Source: Halobaculum litoreum (GTDB lineage: Archaea; Halobacteriota; Halobacteria; Halobacteriales; Haloferacaceae). Taken from it: DNA of 64,000 bases. The notes below the pieces were generated by a model. It had not been told where the DNA came from, did no database searches, and was given only the letters and a program-made list of their open reading frames with translations. A program made the translations under genes and the position numbers. This document shows positions 56,880 to 64,000 of the stretch, piece by piece. The stretch spans positions 2,108,001-2,172,000 of the forward strand of contig NZ_CP126156.1 in NCBI RefSeq assembly GCF_030127125.1, read 5' to 3'. The first letter of the stretch is position 1. Every line of letters starts with the position of its first letter.

Positions 56880-57719
56880 TTACAGGTCGGCGTCCTCGAA
56901 CCGGATCAGCCCCAGCAGCGGCGGGAGGAGGATCCACGCGGCGAGCATGGCGAGAGCGGCGACCTCCACCTGGACCGCGTAGCGGCCGGCGGCCTCGGTG
57001 CCGGCCTGCCCGGCGGCCAGCAGGTAGCCGTTGACGAACTCGACGGTGAGGATCTTGAACGACTCGATGGGGTTGACCAGCCGGATCAGCCGGAACACGC
57101 CCGACGAGTCCAGCGGGAGCCACCCCGGGAACTGCTGGCCGGCGAGGAAGAACTGCAGCGGCAACTGGACGACGCTCCACACCGGCCCCGACAGGAGGTA
57201 CACGACGACCGGCCCGGCGACCGCGATCCGCTGGGAGTCGACGGCGGCCGAGAAGCCGACCGCGAGCGCGACGAACGCCGTCCCGAGGACGACGGTGAAC
57301 AGGAGGTAGCCGAGGTACACGCCCAGCTCGAGCGACAGCGGCGTCACCAGCGCGACCAGCGCCGGGAGGACGAAGCTGACCGCCACCGGGACGCCCAGCG
57401 CCGTCGCCCGGCCGAGCACCTTGCCGAACACCACGTCGCTGCGCGAGTGCGGCAGCGACAGCAGGAGCTTGATCGACCCGGTCGTCCGCTCGCCGACGAT
57501 GGAGTTGTACGCGATGACGACGCCGATGAGCGGCACCAACAGCGAGACGAACAGGTCGCGGACGATGAGGCTGTTGAACAGCGCGGACGTGGAGGCGTCC
57601 CGCGGGAGCAGGTACACCGCCACCGACAGCAGCAGCGAGAACAGCGCCGCGAGCACGACCACCCACCGCGAGCGCACGGCGTCCTGGAAGTCCTTGCGCG
57701 CGACGGCCTCCAGGCTCAT
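56880..57719 (-). CDS. ABC-2 type transporter permease
   Basis: The 279-residue membrane protein of the NosY-like family has six helices, with a cytoplasmic start MSLEAVARKDFQDAVRSRW and the family segment SIVGERTTGSIKLLLSLPHSR after helix 2. The ATG overlaps the ATPase stop (ATGA), so the two form an export unit. The substrate is unknown; no outer component is nearby. Confidence 0.88.
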   Translation of the reverse strand: MSLEAVARKDFQDAVRSRWVVVLAALFSLLLSVAVYLLPRDASTSALFNSLIVRDLFVSLLVPLIGVVIAYNSIVGERTTGSIKLLLSLPHSRSDVVFGKVLGRATALGVPVAVSFVLPALVALVTPLSLELGVYLGYLLFTVVLGTAFVALAVGFSAAVDSQRIAVAGPVVVYLLSGPVWSVVQLPLQFFLAGQQFPGWLPLDSSGVFRLIRLVNPIESFKILTVEFVNGYLLAAGQAGTEAAGRYAVQVEVAALAMLAAWILLPPLLGLIRFEDADL

Positions 57720-58666
57720 TCGCCGCCCTCCGTCCCCGCCACCGGGGCGTCGTCGGGGGCGTCGCCGCCCTCCGCGTAGGTGAGGAACAGGTCCTCGAGG
57801 CTGGCCTCCTGCGTCGAGAAGTCCTTCACCGTCACGCCGGCGTCCTCGAGCGCGGCGATCACCGCCGTCTTCGCGTCGCTGGCACACGACACCGTGACCG
57901 TCCCGCCGTCGGTCGAGGCCGCCGAGACGCCGTCCAGCGCGCGGACGGCCGCCACGTCGTCCTCGCTGGCCGCGTCGACGGTGACGACCAGTTGTTCCTC
58001 GCCGCCGACGGCCTCGCGGAGCCCCTCGATGGAGTCGACCGCGACGAGTTCGCCCTCGCGCATGATGCCGACGCGGTCACACACCGACTCGACCTGCCCG
58101 AGGACGTGGCTGGAGAAGAACACCGTCGCGCCGCGGTCCGCCTCCGCGCGGACGATCTCGCGCATCTCCTTGGCGCCGGCGGGGTCCAGCCCCGAGGAGG
58201 GTTCGTCGAGGATGAGCAGGTCGGGGTCGCCGACGAGCGCCATCCCGAGGACGAGCCGCTGGCGCATCCCCTTGGAGTAGCCGCCCGCGCGCCGGTCGGC
58301 GTCGTCGAGGATCCCCACGCGGTCGAGGACGTCGTCGACGTCGCCGTCGACCTCCTTCGAGCGCATCGCGAACTCGACGTGCTGGCGGCCGGTGAGGCGC
58401 TCGTACACGTCGTACCCCTCCGGGAGCACGCCCGTACGGCGGCGGACCTCGACCGACTCCGCCTGCGCGTCGCGCGAGAGGACCCGGACGCTGCCGCTCG
58501 TGGGACGCACGAAGTCGAGCAGCATGTTGATCGTCGTCGACTTCCCCGCCCCGTTCGGGCCGAGGAAGCCGAACACCTCTCCCGACTCGACTTGCAGGTG
58601 GAGGTCGCTGACGGCCGTCACGTCGCCGTAGCGCTTCGTGACGCCCTCCAACTCGATAGCGGCCAT
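57716..58666 (-). CDS. ABC transporter ATPase
   Basis: The 316-residue subunit has Walker A GPNGAGKST, the CcmA/NatA-type signature YSKGMRQRLVLGMALVG in place of LSGGQ, Walker B LLILDEPSSGLDP and the switch SSHVLGQ. A C-terminal extension of about 90 residues is usual for drug, Na+ or NosF-type exporters. TCTAAAG about 27 nt before ATG 58664-58666 is the promoter of the two-gene operon. Confidence 0.92.
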   Translation of the reverse strand: MAAIELEGVTKRYGDVTAVSDLHLQVESGEVFGFLGPNGAGKSTTINMLLDFVRPTSGSVRVLSRDAQAESVEVRRRTGVLPEGYDVYERLTGRQHVEFAMRSKEVDGDVDDVLDRVGILDDADRRAGGYSKGMRQRLVLGMALVGDPDLLILDEPSSGLDPAGAKEMREIVRAEADRGATVFFSSHVLGQVESVCDRVGIMREGELVAVDSIEGLREAVGGEEQLVVTVDAASEDDVAAVRALDGVSAASTDGGTVTVSCASDAKTAVIAALEDAGVTVKDFSTQEASLEDLFLTYAEGGDAPDDAPVAGTEGGE

Positions 58667-58777
58667 ACACGGCCGCTTCCCGCGGTCCCCGCTTTAGACT
58701 TTGGGACTTCGTGTCCCTCCGGCAGACGTTGCCGTAACTATCGCGCATATCCGTATTCGAGATTATGACCGTAACAC

Positions 58778-60123
58778 ATGAGCGACGACGACGTCCCGCG
58801 GTCGTCCGGGGGAGCCGGTCCGGGGGCCGGCGGGCGTGGCGCTGCCGGGGGTCGAGGCCGGCGGACGCGTGCGCTCCACGCGGGGTGGGCGGGCGACCCC
58901 GCGACGGGGCGCGCGCGCCGCCGATCTACCAGACGACCTCCTACGCGTTCCCGGACGCCGACACCGCCGCGGACCTGTACGCGCTGGAGCGCGAGGGGGA
59001 CGTGTACACCCGGATCTCGAACCCGACGACGCGGGTGCTGGAGGAGCGACTCGCCGACCTCGAGGGCGGCGTCGACGCCGTCGCGACCGCCTCGGGGATG
59101 GCCGCCATCGACACCGCGACGAGCCTGCTCGCGCGCGCCGGCGACACCGTCGTCGCCAGCGCGGAGATGTACGGCGGGACGAGCACGTACCTCGCGCACA
59201 TGGCCTCGCGGCGCGGGGTCGACCTCCGGACCGTCGAGACGACCGACGACGAGGCGTACGCGGAGGCGGTCGACGGGGACACCGCGTTCGTCCACGTCGA
59301 GACGCTGGCGAACCCGTCGCTGGTGACGCCCGACCTCGAGCGCATCGCCGACATCGCTCACGAGCACGCCGTCCCGCTCGTGGTCGACAACACGTTCGCG
59401 ACGCCCGCGCTGTGTCGCCCGATCGAGCACGGCGCCGACGTCGTCTGGGACTCGACCACCAAGTGGATCCACGGCGCCGGCACCACCGTCGGCGGCGTGC
59501 TCGTCGACGGCGGCACCTTCCCGTGGGACCACCCCGACGCGGACTACCCGGAGCTGTCGGGCGGGAACCCCGCCTTCGACGTCGACTTCGCCGAGCGCTT
59601 CGGCGAGCGCGCGTTCGCGCAGGTCGCGCGCCACCGCGGCGTCCGCACGCTCGGCAACCCCCAGTCGCCGTTCGACGCCTGGCAGACCCTTCAAGGCCTG
59701 TCGACGCTGCCGATCCGGATGGAGAAGCACTGCGAGAACGCGCGGATCGTCGCCGAACACCTCCGCGACCACCCCGCGGTCGACTGGGTCACGTACCCCG
59801 GGTTCGACGACCACCCCACCCACGCGAACGCCGCCGAGTACCTCGACGACTTCGGCGGGATGGTCGTGTTCGGCCTCGCGGACGGGTTCGAGGCGGCGAA
59901 GGGCGTCTGCGAGGCGGTCGAGTTGGTGTCGTTCCTCGCGAACATCGGCGACGCGCGCTCGCTGATCATCCACCCCGCGAGCACGACGCACGCACAGCTC
60001 ACGGCCGACGAACAGCGCGCGGCGGGCGTCTCGCCGGACCTCCTGCGGCTGTCGGTGGGCATCGAGGACCCCGCGGACGTCGTGGCCGACCTCGACCACG
60101 CCATCGCGGAGGCGACGCGATGA
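58778..60123 (+). CDS. metZ: O-acetylhomoserine sulfhydrylase-type PLP enzyme (N-terminal frameshift)
   Basis: The protein starts [19 protein letters not shown], then reads [16 protein letters not shown]. One missing G in a four-G run at 58906-58909 shifts the frame, after which [14 protein letters not shown] and a full Cys/Met-metabolism PLP fold follow, with the PLP lysine in [11 protein letters not shown]. About 448 residues after repair. It adds sulfide or cysteine to activated homoserine. The stop overlaps the metX ATG, confirming joint action. CATATCCG about 27 nt upstream is the TATA site. Confidence 0.88.
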
Positions 60124-61364
60124 CGGCCGTCGAGTCGGTCGGCGAGTTCCGCTTCGAGTGCGGCGAGTCCGTCGAGAACCTCCGGCTGGCGTACGAGACG
60201 TACGGCGAGTTCGACGGCTCGAACGCGGTCCTCGTGTGCCACGCGCTCACCGGGAGCCAGCACGTCTCGAACGCGCCGGCCGGCGCCGACCACGACGACG
60301 AGGTGGGCGACGCCGTCGAGACGGCCGGGCAGGCCCGTGCGTGGTGGAACGACGTCGTGGGCCCGGGGAAGGCGATCGACACGACCGAGTACTACGTGGT
60401 CTGCGTGAACGTGCCCGGCTCCTGTTACGGCTCCTCCGGCCCGCCCGCGGACGGGCCGGACGGCGAGCCGTGGGGGACCGACTTCCCGCCCGTGACCGTC
60501 GGCGACTGGACGCGCGCCCAGCGCCGACTCCTCGACCGCCTCGGCGTCGGTCGCCTCCACGCCGTCGTCGGCGGCAGCGTCGGCGGGATGAACGCGGTCG
60601 ACTGGGCGAAGCGCTTCCCCGACGACGTGCGCCGCGTCGCCGCCGTCGCGACGGCGCCCAGACTGGACACGCAGTGTCTCTCCTTGGACGCTATCGCGCG
60701 CCGCGCGATCACGACCGACCCCGACTGGAACGGCGGCGACTACTACGGCGACGACCGCCCGAGCCCGGACGACGGGCTGGCGCAGGCGCGCCGCATCGGG
60801 CACGTGATGTACCTCTCGAAGGCGTCGATGGGCCGGAAGTTCGGCCGCCGCGCGGCCGGCCGCGACGCGTTCGGCGACGCCCCCGACGACCCGACGGGGC
60901 GGTTCTTCCCGTACCGCGAGGTGGAGTCGTACCTCGACTACAACGCCGAGTCGTTCACCGGCCGCTTCGACGCCAACAGCTACCTCTACCTCACGCGGGC
61001 GATGGACGAGTACGACCTCGCGGCGGGCTACGGCTCCGACGCGGAGGCGCTGGCGGCGTACGAGGGCGAACTGCTCGCGCTGTCGTTCACGGGCGACTGG
61101 CACTTCACCGTCGAGCAGTCGCGCGCGCTCGCCGCGGCGGCGCGCGACGGCGACGTGCCGACCGCCCACCACGTCGTCGACTCCGACCACGGCCACGACG
61201 CGTTCCTCGTCGAACCGGAGGCCGTCGGCCCGCCGCTGCGCGCCTTCCTCGCCGACGGCGTCGACGGCCGCGCCGTCCGCGACGAGGACGACGACGAGCC
61301 GTCCGGCGGCGGCGGGGGCGGTCCGGACCGCGCGCCGGTCCACTCGAGCCTGTTCCCCGGGTGA
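60120..61364 (+). CDS. metX: homoserine O-acetyltransferase
   Basis: This 414-residue alpha/beta hydrolase-fold acyltransferase activates homoserine with acetyl-CoA. The nucleophile Ser153 lies in [13 protein letters not shown], the catalytic Asp in SFTGDWHFT and His in [23 protein letters not shown] and [12 protein letters not shown] bind the substrate. It is translated from the ATGA overlap with metZ and supplies its substrate. The last 30 residues are an acidic and Gly-rich tail. Confidence 0.94.
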   Translation: MTAVESVGEFRFECGESVENLRLAYETYGEFDGSNAVLVCHALTGSQHVSNAPAGADHDDEVGDAVETAGQARAWWNDVVGPGKAIDTTEYYVVCVNVPGSCYGSSGPPADGPDGEPWGTDFPPVTVGDWTRAQRRLLDRLGVGRLHAVVGGSVGGMNAVDWAKRFPDDVRRVAAVATAPRLDTQCLSLDAIARRAITTDPDWNGGDYYGDDRPSPDDGLAQARRIGHVMYLSKASMGRKFGRRAAGRDAFGDAPDDPTGRFFPYREVESYLDYNAESFTGRFDANSYLYLTRAMDEYDLAAGYGSDAEALAAYEGELLALSFTGDWHFTVEQSRALAAAARDGDVPTAHHVVDSDHGHDAFLVEPEAVGPPLRAFLADGVDGRAVRDEDDDEPSGGGGGGPDRAPVHSSLFPG

Positions 61365-61463
61365 CCGCCGCCGGCCCGACGCGGCGGGCGGGCGTCACAG
61401 GTTCCGGCGAGTTCCGCGACCGACGGTAGCACTTAGCTGTCCGTGTGTGTACACGCGGGTAGT

Positions 61464-62762
61464 ATGACGAGCGACGACACCGACTACGGCTTCTGGACCC
61501 GCAGCGTACACGAGGGTGCCGACCCCGACCCGGCGACCGGCGCGCGCGCGCCGCCGATCCACCAGACGACCTCCTACGTGTTCGACGACGCCGACCACGC
61601 GGCGCGGCTGTTCGCGCTGGAGGAGGAGGGGTACATCTACAGCCGCCTGCTCAACCCGACGGTCGCGCGGCTGGGCGAGCGGCTCGCCTCGCTGGAGGGC
61701 GGCGTCGGCGCGGTGCCGACGAGTTCGGGCATGGCGTCGTTCGACCTCGCGACCTTCCTGCTCGCGTCGGCCGGCGACAACATCGTCTCCTCGTCGTCGC
61801 TGTACGGCGGCACCTACACCTACCTCACGCACACCGTCGAGCGCCGCGGCGTCGAGACGCGCTTCGTCGACACGCTCGACTACGAGGCGTACGCCGAGGC
61901 CATCGACGAGGACACCGCGTACGTCCACCTCGAGACCATCGGCAACCCCGCGCTCGTCACGCCGGACATCGAGCGCATCGCCGACATCGCCCACGAGCAC
62001 GACACGCCGCTGTTCGTCGACAACACGTTCGCGACGCCGTACCTGTGCCGCCCGATCGAACACGGCGCGGACCTCGTGTGGGAGTCGACGACCAAGTGGA
62101 TCCACGGCTCCGGCTCCACCGTCGGCGGCGTGCTCGTCGACGGCGGCTCGTTCCCGTGGGGGGAGCACGCCGACCGCTTCCCCGAGTTGGGCGCCGAGAA
62201 CCCGGCGTACCACGGTGTCGACTTCGCCGAGCGCTTCGGCGAGGCGGCGCTCACCTACGCCGGCATCGCGCGCGGGCTCCGTGACCTCGGGAGCGCGCAG
62301 TCGCCGTTCGACGCGTGGGCGACGATGCAGAAACTGGAGTCGCTCCCGATGCGGATGGAGCGCCACTGCGCGAACGCCCAACACGTCGCCGAACACCTCG
62401 CGGACCACCCGGCCGTCGACTGGGTGACGTACCCGGGACTGCCGGACCACGAGACCCACGCCGAGGCGTCGGAGTACCTCGACGGCGGCTACGGCGGGAT
62501 GATCGCCTTCGGCCTCGCCGGCGGCTACGAGGCCGCCCGCGACACCGTCGAGAACACGGAGTTGGCGTCGCTGCTCGCGAACGTCGGCGACGCGAAGACG
62601 CTCGTCATCCACCCGGCGTCGACGACCCACCAGCAGCTCACCGAGGAGGAGCAGCTGGCGGCCGGTGTCACCCAGGACATGGTGCGTCTCTCCGTCGGTG
62701 TGGAGAACCCCGAGGACATCGTCGCCGACCTCGACCGAGCGATCGACGCGGCGGCACGGTAG
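61464..62762 (+). CDS. metY: O-acetylhomoserine aminocarboxypropyltransferase
   Basis: The 432-residue paralogue of metZ has the same PLP fold ([30 protein letters not shown] with the PLP lysine). The TERRG-type long middle (HTVERRGVETRFVDT) points to the sulfhydrylase MetY that makes homocysteine from O-acetylhomoserine and sulfide. It has its own TATA (ACTTAGCT, about 27 nt upstream of ATG 61464) and a GTGTACAC palindrome at 61447-61454 between promoter and start, a possible operator. Confidence 0.92.
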   Translation: MTSDDTDYGFWTRSVHEGADPDPATGARAPPIHQTTSYVFDDADHAARLFALEEEGYIYSRLLNPTVARLGERLASLEGGVGAVPTSSGMASFDLATFLLASAGDNIVSSSSLYGGTYTYLTHTVERRGVETRFVDTLDYEAYAEAIDEDTAYVHLETIGNPALVTPDIERIADIAHEHDTPLFVDNTFATPYLCRPIEHGADLVWESTTKWIHGSGSTVGGVLVDGGSFPWGEHADRFPELGAENPAYHGVDFAERFGEAALTYAGIARGLRDLGSAQSPFDAWATMQKLESLPMRMERHCANAQHVAEHLADHPAVDWVTYPGLPDHETHAEASEYLDGGYGGMIAFGLAGGYEAARDTVENTELASLLANVGDAKTLVIHPASTTHQQLTEEEQLAAGVTQDMVRLSVGVENPEDIVADLDRAIDAAAR

Positions 62763-63074
62763 TCGGGCGGCGTCGCTCGCGGAGGGGCGAGCAGGCGGCC
62801 CTGTGACCGTTGAGCCGGAGGGTCGTACGTCGGCGGTCGGGCCGCACACCCGCCTCGTCGCCGACGACCGTTCTCAGCGTCGCATCGGCGCGAGTGGTCG
62901 CGGTATCCGGCTTGAACCCTCGGTGCGGGGCGGGCCGTGTGCGTCGTGCTGCGGCAGTTCGCGGCTCCCGTCGCTCACCGCTCGCCGACGCGGTCTCGCG
63001 TTCGTTCGACCGTGCACCGCTCGGCCCCGCTCGCGGCGGCAACGCTTTACTCCCGGTCGGCCGAGGCCTCGCGT
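62763..63074. other. intergenic region metY / PPC gene
   Basis: 312 bases without a convincing gene. GCTCGC (62775-62780) and GCGAGC (62787-62792) form a small hairpin just after metY, possibly a transcript end. The TATA-like CGCTTTACTC at 63041-63050 belongs to the next gene. Confidence 0.5.
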
Positions 63075-63494
63075 ATGAACTACCGTGAGGTCGAAGTCGC
63101 CGGCGAGTACATGGCGAGCCTCGACAACGGCGCGGACTGGCGCGAGGAGATCGAGTCGCTCGCCGACGAGGTCGAGGCGGACGCCGCGTGGTTCAACGCC
63201 ATGGGCGCGGTGCAGGACGCGGAGGTGTGGTTCTACGACCAAGACGACCAGGAGTACCAGTCGGTCGCCTTCGACGAGCCGCTGGAAGTGGCCGCCTGCG
63301 TCGGCAACGTCGCGCTGCTGGACGGCGAGCGGTTCGCCCACACCCACGCGGTCCTCTCGCGCCGGAACGGGCAGGCGCTCGCTGGCCACCTCGACGGCGG
63401 CACCGTGTTCGCGGGCGAGGTGTACTTCCGCGCGTTCGAGTCGCCGCTGGAGCGCGAACACGACGCGGTGACCGATCTGGACCTCTGGCTGTAA
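63075..63494 (+). CDS. PPC/DUF296-domain protein
   Basis: The 139-residue protein is one PPC domain (plant and prokaryote conserved). WFNAMGAVQDAEVWFYD and LLDGERFAHTHAVLSRRNG show the fold, and the histidines in HTHAVLS and AGHLDGG form the presumed zinc site. Stand-alone archaeal members form trimers and are suggested DNA-binding proteins without AT-hooks. CTTTACTC about 27 nt before ATG 63075 is the promoter. It precedes polD2. Confidence 0.88.
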   Translation: MNYREVEVAGEYMASLDNGADWREEIESLADEVEADAAWFNAMGAVQDAEVWFYDQDDQEYQSVAFDEPLEVAACVGNVALLDGERFAHTHAVLSRRNGQALAGHLDGGTVFAGEVYFRAFESPLEREHDAVTDLDLWL

Positions 63495-63715
63495 CACGGG
63501 GAGCCGCCGGGGATCGACACACCCGGCCGGGAGACGACGAATCGCTTATCACCCTCCCCCGCACAGGAAGGTGACGTGCATCGACGACCCCGACACGCGA
63601 GCCGAGGCGGCGCGCCCCTCGCCGCCGTGACGCCGGCTCCGGGGTCGTCAGCGACGACGACGCGACCGCGGCCGCGACGCGGCCGGACCGGGACGGCGAC
63701 GACGGAGGCGACACC

Positions 63716-64000
63716 GTGAGACCCGACGACGAGCGCTACTTCACGCGGATCGAGGACCGGCTCGACGAGGCGTTCGAGCGCGCGCAGGCGGCCAAGGCAC
63801 AGGGGAAAGACCCCGAGACGGAGATCGAGATCCCCGTCGCCCGCGACATGGCCGACCGCGTCGAGAACATCCTCGGCATCCCCGGCGTCGCGGAGCGCGT
63901 CCGGGAACTGGAGGAGGAGTTCTCGCGCGAGGAGGCGGCGCTGGAGCTGGTGACCGACTTCGTGGAGGGCACCGTCGGCGACTTCGACTCCCGCGCGGGC
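63716..64000 (+). CDS. polC: DNA polymerase D large subunit, N-terminal part
   Basis: The first 95 codons of PolD2/DP2, the catalytic subunit of the archaeal replicative polymerase, run off the right edge. DERYFTRIEDRLDEAFERA and IPVARDMADRVENILGIPG are diagnostic. GTG 63716 matches family starts. However, TATA-like CTTATC (63545-63550) sits about 27 nt before another GTG at 63571 opening MTCIDDPDTRAEAARPSPP. One base change near 63629 would link this to the polymerase frame, so the true N-terminus may be longer. Confidence 0.9.
   Translation, partial: MRPDDERYFTRIEDRLDEAFERAQAAKAQGKDPETEIEIPVARDMADRVENILGIPGVAERVRELEEEFSREEAALELVTDFVEGTVGDFDSRAG

Overview
The window is 64 kb of a very GC-rich haloarchaeal chromosome. 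The evidence is acidic proteins, Tat lipoproteins, many leaderless genes with a TATA-like element about 27 nt before the start codon, bacteriorhodopsin with retinal genes, a SAMP2-type ubiquitin-like modifier, RfcS, Hef, PolD2, and arginine synthesis on the LysW carrier. I cannot name the genus. I see no rRNA, tRNA, CRISPR array or transposase. The genes are mostly core metabolism and information processing.

Layout. 1-9.1 kb: copper and lipoproteins, a bacterio-opsin-activator-like regulator, a DCC thiol oxidoreductase, glutaryl-CoA dehydrogenase, a membrane-anchored winged-helix regulator, a phosphodiesterase, a CDF transporter, a cupin, RfcS, SAMP2 and a GNAT acetyltransferase. 9.1-15 kb: phosphohexomutase, FMN reductase, GIY-YIG protein, a 50-residue zinc protein, LarB, a 55-residue histone-fold protein, RpiA and a ferredoxin. 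15-18 kb: bacteriorhodopsin diverges from crtY-brp, which supply beta-carotene and retinal. 18-24.4 kb: two repair helicases, Hef and an XPD-like FeS helicase, whose start regions share a promoter element. 24.4-26.4 kb: a tandem array of four small related membrane proteins. 26.5-36 kb: the complete arginine set, lysW-argX-argC-argB-argD-argE-argF, preceded by argG-argH, all on the minus strand. 36.4-39.4 kb: hemC-cobA-hemD. 39.4-43.8 kb: an ammonium transporter fused to a PII domain, a CPBP membrane protein and hemL. 43.8-49.9 kb: small genes, a TrmB-type regulator, a three-copy 68-bp hairpin repeat and threonine synthase. 50-52.4 kb: serA diverging from serB. 52.5-58.7 kb: a chemotaxis transducer, bacterial-type NAD+ DNA ligase and an ABC exporter. 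58.8-62.8 kb: metZ-metX-metY. 63-64 kb: a PPC-domain protein and the start of PolD2.

A striking overall feature is that at least nine genes carry single-base frameshifts, about thirteen in total. Many lie in short G or C runs, several sit in core genes, and coding quality resumes immediately in the next frame. I read these mainly as consensus errors of a draft assembly and annotate such genes across the break.
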